64,000 bases of DNA from Axinella damicornis (Eukaryota; Porifera; Demospongiae; Axinellida; Axinellidae), in assembly GCA_963931865.1 (NCBI GenBank), contig OZ007511.1, forward strand, positions 5,660,626 through 5,724,625, given 5' to 3'. The position numbers and the translations under genes are program-made. The notes beneath the pieces are model-generated. The model saw only the letters and a list, made by a program, of their open reading frames with translations, was not told where the DNA came from and made no database searches. This document shows positions 53,850 to 63,439 of the stretch, in pieces. The first letter of the stretch is position 1; each line of letters opens with the position of its first letter.

Positions 53850-55150
53850 CATCACGTTTTATGACTACACGTCATTCATACCTATAGCTCTCACAGAAGC
53901 TCTGGAAGGCTAAGGGATGCAATCTGACTCCACTGTTTTTATTAGTGCCAACACCTATATTCAGTTAAAGTCAGCTGATCAATGTGTACTTTCATCATGT
54001 CAGTGAGTATACATGATAAGAGGAATCTCAAGTATGCATGGTTGCTGATTTTAGCATGATATTCTTTTGTTGAGTCTATAGTAATGATCTGATGCCATCA
54101 ATTAAAATGTTTGCAAGGATGAGTACATGTAGATTGTATAGCTGCTGTTCCAGTCTTTGAGGCAAACCTTTAATCTTAAATGTCCGAGCTTCTTGAAGTG
54201 GGGATCCCTGACTCTAGGTGAGGACGCACTGTAGACAGTGGATGTTTGTACAGTTCAGTCTTTGTCCCTCAGATCTTTATGCTTTCTTAATCCGTCGTTA
54301 AGATTGTTTTGCCGGACATTCTGCTAACCAATATCAGTTTGCATGCAGTGGTGTAAAAGTATGCTGACATACATCTATATGTACATGCAGAATCTTGAAT
54401 CCAGTTCATCTGTTGGAATCGCAGCATTAAATTTGGATCCTGAAGTGTTCACCTAGCTCTTGGCATGATATCTCTATTGCACAATCTACTGTGAGTCTAG
54501 ATGATGCAAGAGCAGCTGTGTACCACTGGAGTGAGACACGGCCTGGTGATAGTCACAAGTTTTGGTCACAGATCAGGTCGAGCCACTACACACACAGCAG
54601 TGGTATTTGGGCACAGGCTTATTTTACTGGGGAAAATATTTTACTGGGCAAAATATTAATTTCATGACTAGTACTGTCGTTGTGTCACAACAATCACAAA
54701 TTAGCTAGATAGAAAATAAGCTCAACATTTACAAATGGGTTTACACTATACACTTTTATCATTTTATCACTACAACCTAAAAACTTGTATGCGATTATTC
54801 ACATACAGACACAAACCCATCTTTGTCTGTGACTATATCCCAAGGGTGATTCAGTTCACCTCTGCCACTTCCTCCCTTCCAAAGGAGTGGACAAACTGTC
54901 CCGAGTCAAAGTCTATGGTAATTGGACCTGGACCATCACCATAGGTGCCAAACGTTTGTTAAGTTTGAGTGAAAAACTTGTACTCTGGCATTGACACAAT
55001 CACACACATACACTTGGTGGTTACGGTATCTGACACCCAGTGCATGGATAATGAAAGTCGCCATCGTCCGATAATTCTCCCCTCTTTCCCAATTGACTTC
55101 AATGTAAGCTTACCACGTCTGTTGAACTTTTGCAGGTAGTGATCATCATG
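53850..55150. other. No recognised gene
   Basis: A short frame after TGTACATGCAG (54391) reads NLESSSSVGIAALNLDPEVF then T and stop. It could be a distal YIPF3 terminal exon but its phase does not match the donor at 52788. Confidence 0.35.
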
Positions 55151-55151
55151 A

Positions 55152-56736
55152 TCACTTGTTATATATCATTGTACACACTATCGTCACCGTCATCTGTGGC
55201 AATGCCATGGCAGTGTGTTGTATACCATAAAATGCTGTGGGCTCTACGGTATAATTATACCAGGGGGATTTCATTCCATCAATGATCCTCACTGGAGTGC
55301 CCAGCTGAGTGGGAGGGTGATGAACAATACACGGAAGGGGGTCTGGGTCACGACTGGTCTGGAAGACTGAGTCATCCGCCAGGGACTTCAGCTCGGCAGA
55401 GACATGCTGCTGGGTAGGAGAGGACTGGCCGTGGGTGTCGAGAGTGTGTACTGTGAACTTGGCAACCTGCTTGGTGGCGGCCGATATGAGACCAGGACCA
55501 TCAACTTTAGCTACACAATCACAACTATTCTTGCAGAGCTCTTCCAGACTGGTGAGAGGAGGAACTGCTACAAACATGTCGGCTGATTCTTTTGGACTCA
55601 ACTCCACGTCCTGGTACTTCCTGGCAACTTCCTGGACTCAGCTGGTCATCTGCTGCTTCATGGAGATAAACTCCTCGTCACTTGCGTTCTCCTATGTCTC
55701 CTCTACGAACCCCACGAGGCTATCGAGGGTGGCTAGGGCCAGTTGGAGGTCTTCATCCTGTCTGTCGAGAGTACCCACCTTCTTCCCCTCCACCTCCCGC
55801 ACCTGCTGCAGCAGAACCTGCTTGTGATCCTCAAGAATGGCTTTCAGCTGGTCGAAGGATTGTCGTAGCAATGTCTGCCCCCTGGTCGGTGATGTCTTTC
55901 TTGGTGTCCTCCACCCTTGCCACTGCCGTGGTGATGGTAGCATGGGTGTCTCTGATTGGCAACAGGCTAGCCAGAGCCTCGAGTCCTCTCGGAACACAGT
56001 GGTCACATCCTTCACGAAATCATACCTGTGGATAGGGTTGGGCGGTAACGAGACGATTGTCATGCACAGTACTACATACCAGCCTCGTTCCCATCGATTA
56101 TATAGCAAAACTGTTACAGTCATTGATGACATTGTGATCACAGCGTTGTGATATTTTTAAGGCTGCTGATAGTAACAAAAGTTGTTACCCCTGAGAGGTC
56201 AGTGGTGCCTAACAAAAGCCGACCTCTAGGCCTACAGTCCAACACTTCAACCACTTGGCTGCCCACCCTTACCTGTTACCAGCGTGGTCCACCATGGTAC
56301 ATGCAGTCACGGCAAATGAGGTGCTTGCACTCCAAACAGTAGAGCTTCAGCAGCTCTCTGTCGTGTTTCTGGCAGGTCGAGGTGGGGGATTTCTTTGTCC
56401 GGAGTTGGTCAGTGCCCCCTGCCACATTTTGGAGATTGGAAGTGTCTCACGGCCTGCGAATATTTTCGGGTGGGCATCGTTGCAGCCTCAATGACCTCAA
56501 TGAGGCCGTTGATGAGGAACATCGTTGGAAGAGAGCTGGCATCGTTCCCAGCCACGGGGCCGACGCTGTGCGGCACTGGGGACATTCCACCTCTCTGCTG
56601 TCCCAGTAGCAGCTGTTGGATGCACTCTCGGCAGTACACGTGGAGGCAGGCAAGGGCCTTGGGGTTGCGGTAGGTCTCCAAGCAGATGGCACACTGCAGC
56701 TGCTTCTCTAGCAGCTCCAGAGTCTCCGCATGAGTC
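55152..56736 (-). pseudogene. TRIM-family RING/B-box/coiled-coil pseudogene
   Basis: Two minus-strand exons carry a tripartite-motif E3 ubiquitin ligase. Exon 56273-56736 (acceptor CCCCCCAG, donor GTAAGG) has the RING start CAICLETYRNPKALACLHVY then CREC, the last zinc pair CPQC in another frame, VAGNDASSLPTMFLINGLIE, and a B-box CQKHDRELLKLYCLECKHLI then CRDC in a third frame. The exon ending at 56025 (acceptor CCACAG) starts YDFVKDV and holds the coiled coil RQSFDQLKAILEDHKQVLLQ, EVEGKKVGTLDRQDEDLQLA and onward to KSLADDSVFQTS. Breaks: frameshifts near 56587-56596, 56557-56560, 56415-56419, 55958-55970 and 55861-55872; in-frame TAG at 55692-55694 and TGA at 55638-55640 (a CGA-to-TGA type change). 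A possible first exon MAEAPAPK lies near 56825-56849 but its phase does not fit. YIPF3 nearby is intact, which argues against simple base-calling error. Confidence 0.85.
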
Positions 56737-57293
56737 CTGGGGGGAGACACAGACTGTTAGTACCGCAACAACATAATTGAGGTCAAACAAGTGGGTGTGG
56801 TTCGTTCAAATATTACTTTTGGCGCGGGAGCTTCAGCCATTTTAGTCTTCCAGTCGTTGATGACGCGTTTGATGCAGGAGACAAGTGGAACACACTTGGC
56901 AGTGCTTCGTTCAAACTAGCGGCTTTTTTGATCGCATCAAATTCTCTTTTCCAATTTTGGGTCCAGCCCCACCCACTTTGAAAGTGCGCATGCGACTTGT
57001 TGCTAGTGGAGTGTCCCGGATTTTGCTAGTCTCGGAACCAGACCTGGTTTCGAGACTAGTGTGTAGCCTATGTACGTTGATTTACGAATCACCACCTCCT
57101 CCTCTTCCTTGCATGTGTCCAGCATCACCAGTATAGAGTGAAAAGTCACATGACGGCCAGACCAGTGGGGAGGACCGTGGTGGCATTGAGTCAAACTACA
57201 GTATACTCTGCTATATGTAGTGCACGTTAGTATACTGCATGCACACTACAGTATACTACATGTGCACAACAGTGTACTCCTCCATTACTACAG

Positions 57294-57441
57294 GACAGTG
57301 GGACGGAACATCTACCTTTCGAGAGCAGGGATGGAGAGGAGCGGAGATCCGGCCTGTACCCAAGCAACCGCATCTCGAGCAACCGCATCTCGGCTGTTTC
57401 CAATCAATCAGATAGCAGCGGACTCATCACTAGCCCAACAG
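57294..57441 (+). CDS. MAGUK candidate exon, Ser-rich linker
   Basis: A CTACAG acceptor and GTAAAG donor bound 49 open codons: DSGTEHLPFESRDGEERRSG then LYPSNRISSNRISAVSNQSD and SSGLITSPT, phase 1 out. The 15-bp AGCAACCGCATCTCG is present twice in tandem, duplicating SNRIS. Phase joins cleanly to the next block at 58158. Confidence 0.55.
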
Positions 57442-57499
57442 GTAAAGAAAACGTTAATAAACCGAATACGCTTCCCGAGATAGATTGGCATCCTCGGGT

Positions 57500-57890
57500 C
57501 TTGGTGGACACTTCAGACTACGATTGCATCCACCAGCTGTGCTCTCAACTTGAGGACACTTCAGACTACGATTGCATCCAACCAGCTCTGCTCTCACGTG
57601 GTGGACACTTCAGACTACAATTGCATCCACCAGCTCTGCTCTCAACTTGTGGACAGTTCAGACTACGATTGCATCCACCAGCTCTGCTCTCACATGCATG
57701 GTGGACACTTCAGACCACGATTGTATCCACCAGCTCTGCGCTCACATGGTGGACACTTCAGACTATGATTGCATCCACCAGCTCTGCTCTCAACTTGTGG
57801 ACACTTCAAACTACAATTGCATCCACCAGCTCTGCTCTCACGTGGTGGACACTTCAGATTATACAATTGCATCCACCAGCTCTGCGGATA
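57500..57890. repeat. ~48-51-bp minisatellite in MAGUK intron, ~8 units
   Basis: Unit GTGGACACTTCAGACTACGA.TTGCATCCACCAGCTCTGCT.CTCA. The resulting 280-codon open frame is periodic and is not taken as coding. Confidence 0.9.
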
Positions 57891-58157
57891 CCTTACAGCT
57901 CGGCCCAAATAAGAATAAACAAGTGGCATCAGCACTCCTGGTCTAAGTGCAACCTGTCAGGCAAACTCACTTTCAGGATGAAGCCTCAGGTTTTGCTGTC
58001 ACTTCTTGAACAGACTCTGATTGCAGCTCGACACAAAATACATGCGCACGCACCCTCACACTCGCACTTACACACACTCGCACACTCTCTCACACACACA
58101 CACATTCACATGCACAACACACTCGCACACACACAACTCACACACACACACGAACAG

Positions 58158-58314
58158 CCTCTATCGGCCAAGATCACCACTGTGACTCTTTCATACCTGA
58201 CAGCATTACACGATATGAGGGTACCACCATCCTCAGTCGGCCTACCAGCATCCTCCAGGAACACGAACAGGGAGGGGAGGGGAGAGGGCAGAGGGAGGAC
58301 AGCTGTCGCAAGAA
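58158..58314 (+). CDS. MAGUK candidate exon, linker
   Basis: After an acceptor at the end of a CA-rich tract, the phase-1 frame reads ASIGQDHHCDSFIPDSITRY then EGTTILSRPTSILQEHEQ and a Gly/Glu/Arg-rich tail, to a possible GTACAT donor. No domain is recognised; the phase match to 57441 is the main support. Confidence 0.4.
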
Positions 58315-58375
58315 TGGTACATGGAATCTGTGTGTGCAACTGATTGTCTTATAAGTGTACTGTCCCTCTCCTTTT

Positions 58376-58530
58376 CTCCCCCTCTCCCTTCCCCCCTCCC
58401 AACCTCCCTCCCTCCATCACTCCCTCTCTCCCTACCTCCCTATACCTCCCTCCCTCTCTCCTCCTTCCCTCCCTCCCTCCCTCCCTCTCTCCTCCTTCCC
58501 TCCCTCCCTCCCTCCCTCCCTCCTCTCCAC
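58376..58530 (+). repeat. (CCCT)n pyrimidine tract
   Basis: 150 bp of CCCTCCCT/CCTTCC text on one strand; it could form an H-DNA or G-quadruplex-prone purine strand. The open frames across it are low complexity. Confidence 0.9.
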
Positions 58531-58609
58531 CACCTTTTCTCACTGGATGTCAATCACCAGCCCCCCACTCCTCCGCGGTGGTGCAAATGTAGTCAAGTGA
58601 CTACAGCGC

Positions 58610-58757
58610 TGGAACAAAGTGATTTACCACAACCGCCAAGAGAAACAGAGGAAAATTTCTCGATCCATGGATGATATGAGTGTGGCAGGGAAGGGAGAGG
58701 GGGAGACAGAGTACGATGCCATTTTAATTGATATTGTAATAGAGAAGCGAACTGTTT
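58610..58757 (+). CDS. Candidate exon before the PDZ pieces
   Basis: The open frame WNKVIYHNRQEKQRKISRSM, DDMSVAGKGEGETEYDAILI then DIVIEKRT ends at a TGA at 58758. The composition looks coding and it precedes the block at 58837, but an upstream in-frame TGA and poor splice signals leave its borders unsure. Confidence 0.3.
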
Positions 58758-58836
58758 GAATCGTCTTCTTTCCACCACCTTTTCTTCCTCCCCCTCTCCT
58801 TATTCCTCCCTTTTCCTCCTTTTGTCCCTCTCTCAG

Positions 58837-58879
58837 GTCGGCCACAATGATGAGGTAGTGATCAGTCTGAAGATTAACC
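58837..58879 (+). CDS. Candidate exon at PDZ N-terminal side
   Basis: The strong acceptor CCCTCTCTCAG and donor GTATGT enclose VGHNDEVVISLKIN, phase 0 to 1. An alternating hydrophobic strand like this fits the start of a PDZ fold. The next block at 58934 can be read in two frames (FGVTRRTG or VVITLESPAAQD). Confidence 0.42.
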
Positions 58880-59148
58880 GTATGTATATAACGATATCTG
58901 TGACTGTATGATGGATCAGCAATCGTAATTTAGGAGTACCGTACTGTGGTGATTACTTTGGAGTCACCCGCCGCACAGGATGTACCTTTCAGTCAATCCC
59001 AGGCCTCAATCGTCAGCTATGCTGGGGGTCTGCACAAGTGTACCTCTTGAATCAGCTGCTCTAGATGTTAGTGTTTTCAGCTTCATGGATTAAAGTGATC
59101 CAGCAAATCAAACTCTTGATTCTTGTGCATGTTCCTCCCTTCTCTCAG

Positions 59149-59207
59149 ATTGGGAACAAACCAGTGGACAACTTGACCTACGCAGATGTGGTGGAGATCC
59201 TCCACTT
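59149..59207 (+). CDS. PDZ-domain exon of the MAGUK
   Basis: The acceptor TTCTCTCAG opens IGNKPVDNLTYADVVEILH. This is the strand and alpha-B helix that close a PDZ peptide groove (consensus V-N-G-x-x-V-x-x-x-T-H-x-E-A-V-x-L-L). The preceding GLGF-side half is poorly preserved. Confidence 0.65.
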
Positions 59208-59983
59208 GTACACATGCACACACTGGGGAGCAGTGCATTCTATCCCTGCACCACAACATGGCATGTGACCGTCATGTGACAACCATTGTGATGTCATATT
59301 ATGGTCATGTTGCATCCAGATCCATTTGCAGGAATTGTAAACTCAATCACTCAAGCCACTTGTGCAAGGCTAGGTGAAGCAGGACTCTCAGGTAGACCAG
59401 CCACTGGCTGATGAAACATTCCTGTCGAAAATTAAACTTTATCTATCTATCAATCTATCTATCTAAGCAGCTGCAAATCCGCCTAATGCAGTGGCTGATC
59501 AATTTGCACCTGCACAATGCCTGCAAAGGTGTTGAGAAACCCACAAAGTGCAGAAAATATTCCTCCATCGATTTCAATAGTTAGGAAGTGCCCTCATAGC
59601 AACTTCGTGCATGCAATTTGTCCTTCCTCAGCGACTCTTGAACATGTGCAAATTGCCTTAACTTGCGACATTACTTAATTACCTTTGATGTCAGGCTCTC
59701 TGGACTCTAACTGTCTGTCCAACATGTTGCGAATGTGCATGCGGTATTAGGATCCAGATCAGAGTATTGACATCACACATTGTAGAAGAGTGGCTAGTTG
59801 TGTGGTAATTACTTTCTAGAGTTCTACACTGCTTCCAAATGGTATACCTAGGTTCTAGAATCCTTCTGTCTGGGAAGAGGGTTTTGTGTGGTCCAAAGAA
59901 TGTCACATGATGACCTCTAGCATGTCAGGTGAATATCCTGAGGATTACTGTATGTTAGCTCTGTTCATCTCCACAACATGCAG

Positions 59984-60032
59984 CGTACTCGAGACAGCCT
60001 TCAGCAAATGCAAGAAACAATTTCTATGTGAG
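59984..60032 (+). CDS. SH3-domain exon, first half
   Basis: Acceptor CATGCAG and donor GTGAGT. In the frame taking two bases first it reads YSRQPSANARNNFYVR, phase 2 out. F-Y-V-R is the usual entry into MAGUK SH3 domains, and phase 2 joins exactly to the next exon at 60736. Confidence 0.6.
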
Positions 60033-60093
60033 GTGAGTACATTATGATTTACAAAGTCGTGAATTGTACATACTTGTGCTTACACATACACTA

Positions 60094-60634
60094 ACCGTAG
60101 TGTCCCGTTAATACGCCCCCTTTTTGTACACTACATGTACATCCAGCCCAAAGAGGGGAGGGGGCGTATTTTCGAGTACGCAATTAGTCTTGAATATACG
60201 CCCCCTCAAAAACTTTTGCTATGTTTATGACACTGCCAAGGTCATAGTTACAAAAGTACAAACGACCGCCAGTACTGTTTGTGGTCATCATGCACGGTCT
60301 CCCTACATCGGCGAGAAGAGCTGCCACTTCAACTTGAGGGCCATAACATTCACGACGCCTTCGCTGTGGCCATCGTCAAGAGCAGCAATACTACGGTTGG
60401 TCATGAACCACCTGGTATTTCCTGCGGAAGAGTGGCAGCGAGGTGACTTGTACCGTCAGCGTCAACGGTGACTACTCGATCTGCATGAGAGACGATCTGC
60501 AAAGTTGCGCAAGTGTAGGTAGAAGACGCTCACCAGGGGGCGTTATAACGAGTCCAACTACCCTGTGCAGGAACTTGGGCGAATAAGAGGGGGAGGGCGT
60601 ATTTTCGAAGGGGGCGTATTAGCGGGACACTACT
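60094..60634. mobile_element. CCGTAGTGTCCC element, copy 2, in MAGUK intron
   Basis: CCGTAGTGTCCCGTTAATAC and the inverse GGGACACTACTG end it. The interior (ACGACGCCTTCGC, CATGCACGGTCTCCCTACAT) is the reverse of 48312-48880. It lies inside the SH3-splitting intron. Confidence 0.85.
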
Positions 60635-60735
60635 GTACATACATGACTTTGACACACACATACACACACACATACCCGTACACATGTGCATGTACATCAT
60701 ACGCACACACTCGCATATGCACAACGTACACACAG

Positions 60736-60922
60736 GACAAAGTTTCCTCACCAGAAAAAGTCAGTTCGCAATGAACTCACTTTTGAGAAAGTGCACATAT
60801 TCCACGTGGTAGACACTCTTCCCCTGGGTCAGATCAGGGAGATCAGGGAGATGGGACTGCATGGTGCCGCAAGGGGGAGATCAGGGAGATGGGACTGCAT
60901 GGTGCCGCTATCCCTCAGGTGA
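60736..60922 (+). CDS. SH3-domain exon, second half
   Basis: After a CACACAG acceptor the frame reads TKFPHQKKSVRNELTFEKVH then IFHVVDTLPLGQ. NELTFEK..IFHVVDTL matches MAGUK SH3 cores (ELSFxxGDIxHVxDTL), with V-H where G-D is usual. Downstream, a 38-bp tandem duplication (from 60841) extends the open frame; the real donor may be GTCAGA near 60831. The missing G-D pair and the duplication fit decay. Confidence 0.65.
60841..60908. repeat. 38-bp tandem duplication next to SH3 exon
   Basis: GATCAGGGAGATGGGACTGC starts at 60841 and 60879; a 12-bp GATCAGGGA copy precedes. It extends or corrupts the SH3 reading frame. Confidence 0.92.
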
Positions 60923-61246
60923 AGGAGGAGTGTGGGGGTGAGTGTGAAAGGGTTGTGAGTGTGAGTGGGAAGTGTGGGGGGTTCTGAGTGTGAGAGTATG
61001 TTGGGAGAATGGATGGGAGTGAGGGTATGTGGATATTCATTATCAATGTTTGCCATGGTGACTGTGCCAACTGAGATGATGGAGGCCATGTCCTGTCACT
61101 ACCACGATTCCTTCAGAGCTTCAGTGAGTGGCTAAAATGTTCTGCCCTAACAATCACACGAGAAATGCGCTGGCTTATGGAACATGTATTATCCATAAGC
61201 ATGTACTTGCACACACATACACACATGTACGCACACACGTACACAG

Positions 61247-61349
61247 GACAAGCGGCACAATGGTGCCCACACTCTGGAAGAGCAGAAATTGCAAAAGATC
61301 CCGGCAGCTAGTGCATTCGACCTTTATGAGCCCATCAGCATCATTAAAG
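61247..61349 (+). CDS. SH3-GUK linker exon
   Basis: Acceptor CACACAG, donor GTCAGG, 34 open codons plus one base: DKRHNGAHTLEEQKLQKIPA then ASAFDLYEPISIIK. Joined to 61557 it gives YEPISIIKVTVPRPVVLLGA, matching the ZO-1 layout YERVVLREAGFLRPVTIFGP. Confidence 0.68.
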
Positions 61350-61556
61350 GTCAGGCGTCAGCATTATTCGTTGCTTATAAGTCCGATTGAAGCCACATAC
61401 AGTACATGTATCTCCATGTTGCCATGACAATGGTACAACACAATGTGCAGTATGTTGCCACGCTAAACCACATTATCTGATACATCTGCATGGTGTAACT
61501 CTTATCCCCCCCCAACCCCTTCCCTCACCCTCCCTGCAACTCCCTCCCCCCTGCAG

Positions 61557-62019
61557 TGACAGTGCCGCGTCCGGTGGTGTTGCTAGGAGCCCTGGAAGTG
61601 GATGTTTGGAGTTGAAAATGATTCGAAGACATCACGTTTCATACTGCAGGAGAGGTACAGGAGAGAGAGGGTGAGGTGTGGTGTGGTGAGGTGTGGTAAG
61701 GGGTGTAGTGAGGGGTGTGATGGGAGATGTATGTGTGATGAGGACCTGCACGATATGTACTAGGAAGTGTGGATTATAGCTCTCCGATGTAACCTGAATT
61801 TGCATATCATTGATATATCCCTCGACCCATCCTCTCCCTCACTCCATCTCTGTCCCTGCCCCTCCCTCTCCATCCCTCCTTCTTCGTTCCACAGAGCCAG
61901 CAGACACCCTTCAACATAAAAACGGTGACGTAATCAAATCCCTAACAACCTCTGATGGCATCATGATGAAGTCAACCGTACAGCACGCCCAGCACGTGGC
62001 AAGGACACAAGAAACTTGA
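61557..62019 (+). pseudogene. Guanylate-kinase-like segment with frame breaks
   Basis: After CCCCCTGCAG at 61556 the frame reads VTVPRPVVLLGALEVDVWS and stops at TGA 61613. One base shift near GTTTGG (61604-61609) restores LELKMIRRHHVSYC, as in MAGUK GUK domains. A second block after CGTTCCACAG (61895) reads SQQTPFNIKTVT to TAA 61931; one base shift restores VIKSLTTS. Two single-base breaks both at conserved points favour real decay over a wrong gene model. Confidence 0.6.
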
Positions 62020-62041
62020 ATTCCCCCATATGCACACGCAA

Positions 62042-62100
62042 CACTCACACATGTACACACCCACCTACACTACACCCACACCACACACCAAAATAAATAA

Positions 62101-62131
<31 letters not shown>

Positions 62132-62200
62132 CACACCCACCTACACTACACCCACACCACACACCAAAATAAATAAACACACACACACACACACACACGT
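62042..62200 (+). repeat. 76-bp duplication with (AC)n
   Basis: ATGTACACACCCACCTACAC starts at 62051 and 62127, each followed by CCAAAATAAATAAACACAC and an AC run. Confidence 0.93.
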
Positions 62201-62266
62201 ACCACGGGGTACCATTGTGTCCTATGTCTGGAACCTGAAATGTTAATAAAGTCTGCCGTAGCACAG

Positions 62267-62417
62267 CTGTACGTGCCCCATTGCTCTGCTACTGGATGTC
62301 AAGAACACAAAGACCGTGAAGCAGATCCAGGCATCCTGCAGCCTCCCTCCCGAGCGACATGACTACCCTCTGGTCCACCTGGACCAATGCACTTTTAAGA
62401 GAACACTGCTCCTTTAA
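62267..62417 (+). CDS. Guanylate-kinase-like terminal exon
   Basis: The frame after GCACAG reads CTCPIALLLDVKNTKTVKQI then QASCSLPPERHDYPLVHLDQ to a TAA at 62415-62417. L-L-D-V followed by a helix is the GUK segment H-x-L-L-D-V-x-P-x-A-V. Most of the C-terminal GUK is absent. Confidence 0.55.
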
Positions 62418-62639
62418 TTTGAATGCTATCATTTTGACACTGGCTCCTTTTAGGAGCCAAAATCCTGCTCAGTTTGATCACCCTTTGGTATGTATTCCAA
62501 TGGACCAAGTAGGGAGGTAGCAAGCTATATTTAACTAAAACAACACTGACAGGAACATGCACCTGCATGTTGTCAAAACTGTACCAAATTGCAGCTGTAG
62601 ACCTGCAGGATGCATGGAACATGCACAGCAAAAACAGTC

Positions 62640-62940
62640 CAACAGAACGGATACCGTTTCGGTCCGTTTAATCCGCGCTAACGGTACCAGGACGGCTACT
62701 CCGTCTTCCAAGCGGACGTTGCAATTGCCGTCTAACTCCGTAATGGGACCCGCGTAGACGGACTTAACAAACGGCACCGTATGGTACACCGTCGAAGTCC
62801 GTACTACAGACCGTCCAAGCCCGTGTGTGTACCGTCTGAGCAGTACGGACCCCGTCAGAAACACCGTGAGAGCCGTACACACGGACTCAGCCGGAGCACC
62901 GTGAGAGCCGCTAACACGGACCCCGTTATGCGATCGTATT
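62640..62940. repeat. ACGG/CCGT-dense block
   Basis: Roughly 25 CCGT or ACGG tetramers in 300 bp (for example GTCCGTACTAC, CACCGTGAGAGCCG twice). It is CpG-rich and unlike its surroundings. The repeated CACCGTGAGAGCCGYYAACACGGA-type phrase suggests a degenerate short repeat. A 157-codon minus frame crosses it without recognised motifs. Confidence 0.6.
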
Positions 62941-63107
62941 AATTTAGGTTGCCCCACCTCCCCAGGATGTAAATTGCCATTGGAAATTGAAATTTCGAAG
63001 TACAACAATCAAAGCATACTGAAAGACAACAAAAATACAGTTGTGACAGCATAATATGCAGGCAGCTGGATGAACAGGCAAGAAAACACTATTAGTATAG
63101 CTACAGT

Positions 63108-63160
63108 CAGACCTCGGTGATTTGTTCAACTGTCCAGTCTCTACAACTAGCGTACTTTTG
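63108..63160 (+). repeat. Possible pogo-like transposon end
   Basis: TACAGTCAGACCTCGGTGAT resembles the CAGTCAGACCTCG termini common in Tigger/pogo elements. No opposite end was found. Confidence 0.35.
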
Positions 63161-63439
63161 GTCCAGTGGTCACTGTAGAGCTGTGATGATGAATTGGCAG
63201 ACAATTGCAGTTGTGCAGAGAACTTGCCCGAGTCTGAATGGAAGGAAGGAGATATGCATGAATAACCAATTCAGCAGCTGGGCCTGGAATGATTTATCAT
63301 GCAAGTAGTGATACAGAGGGTTGCTAGAGAGAAGGTACTTCATGCAGATTGTGCCCACGTACAGATTGATCAAGTGCTCACACAGCAATTAAGATTGATG
63401 GTAGCTGCATGGCACTCATGTGAGTAGTAACGTAGCAAC

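Larger units (their letters stand above)
57294..62417 (+). pseudogene. MAGUK scaffold gene (PDZ-SH3-GUK), probably decayed
   Basis: MAGUKs are membrane-associated scaffolds at cell junctions. Exon-like blocks in order: 57294-57441, 58158-about 58314, 58610-about 58757, 58837-58879, 58934-about 59030, 59149-about 59207 (PDZ: IGNKPVDNLTYADVVEIL), 59984-60032 plus 60736-about 60830 (SH3: NNFYVR joined to RNELTFEKVHIFHVVDTLP), 61247-61349 plus 61557-61654 (linker and first GUK strand: LYEPISIIK joined to VTVPRPVVLLGAL), 61895-about 62019 (PFNIKTVT) and 62267-62417 (PIALLLDVKNTKTVKQIQAS). The order and motifs resemble the ZO/DLG-type core (FxVRTxF, FRVVDTL, YERVVL..LRPVTIFGP, LLDV). The GUK part breaks frame: TGA at 61613-61615 and TAA at 61931-61933, each followed by matching GUK-like residues in another frame. 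The PDZ start is ambiguous between frames. I read it as a pseudogene or an error-containing copy; an unusual exon structure is the alternative. Confidence 0.68.

Noticed and set aside
57501..58343. 280-codon plus-strand open frame
   Set aside because: It is created by a ~48-51-bp tandem repeat followed by CA-rich sequence; a different frame over 58158-58314 fits the MAGUK phase better.
62535..63008. 157-codon minus-strand open frame
   Set aside because: It covers the CpG-rich ACGG/CCGT block, where stop codons are rare by composition; no motif or splice support.
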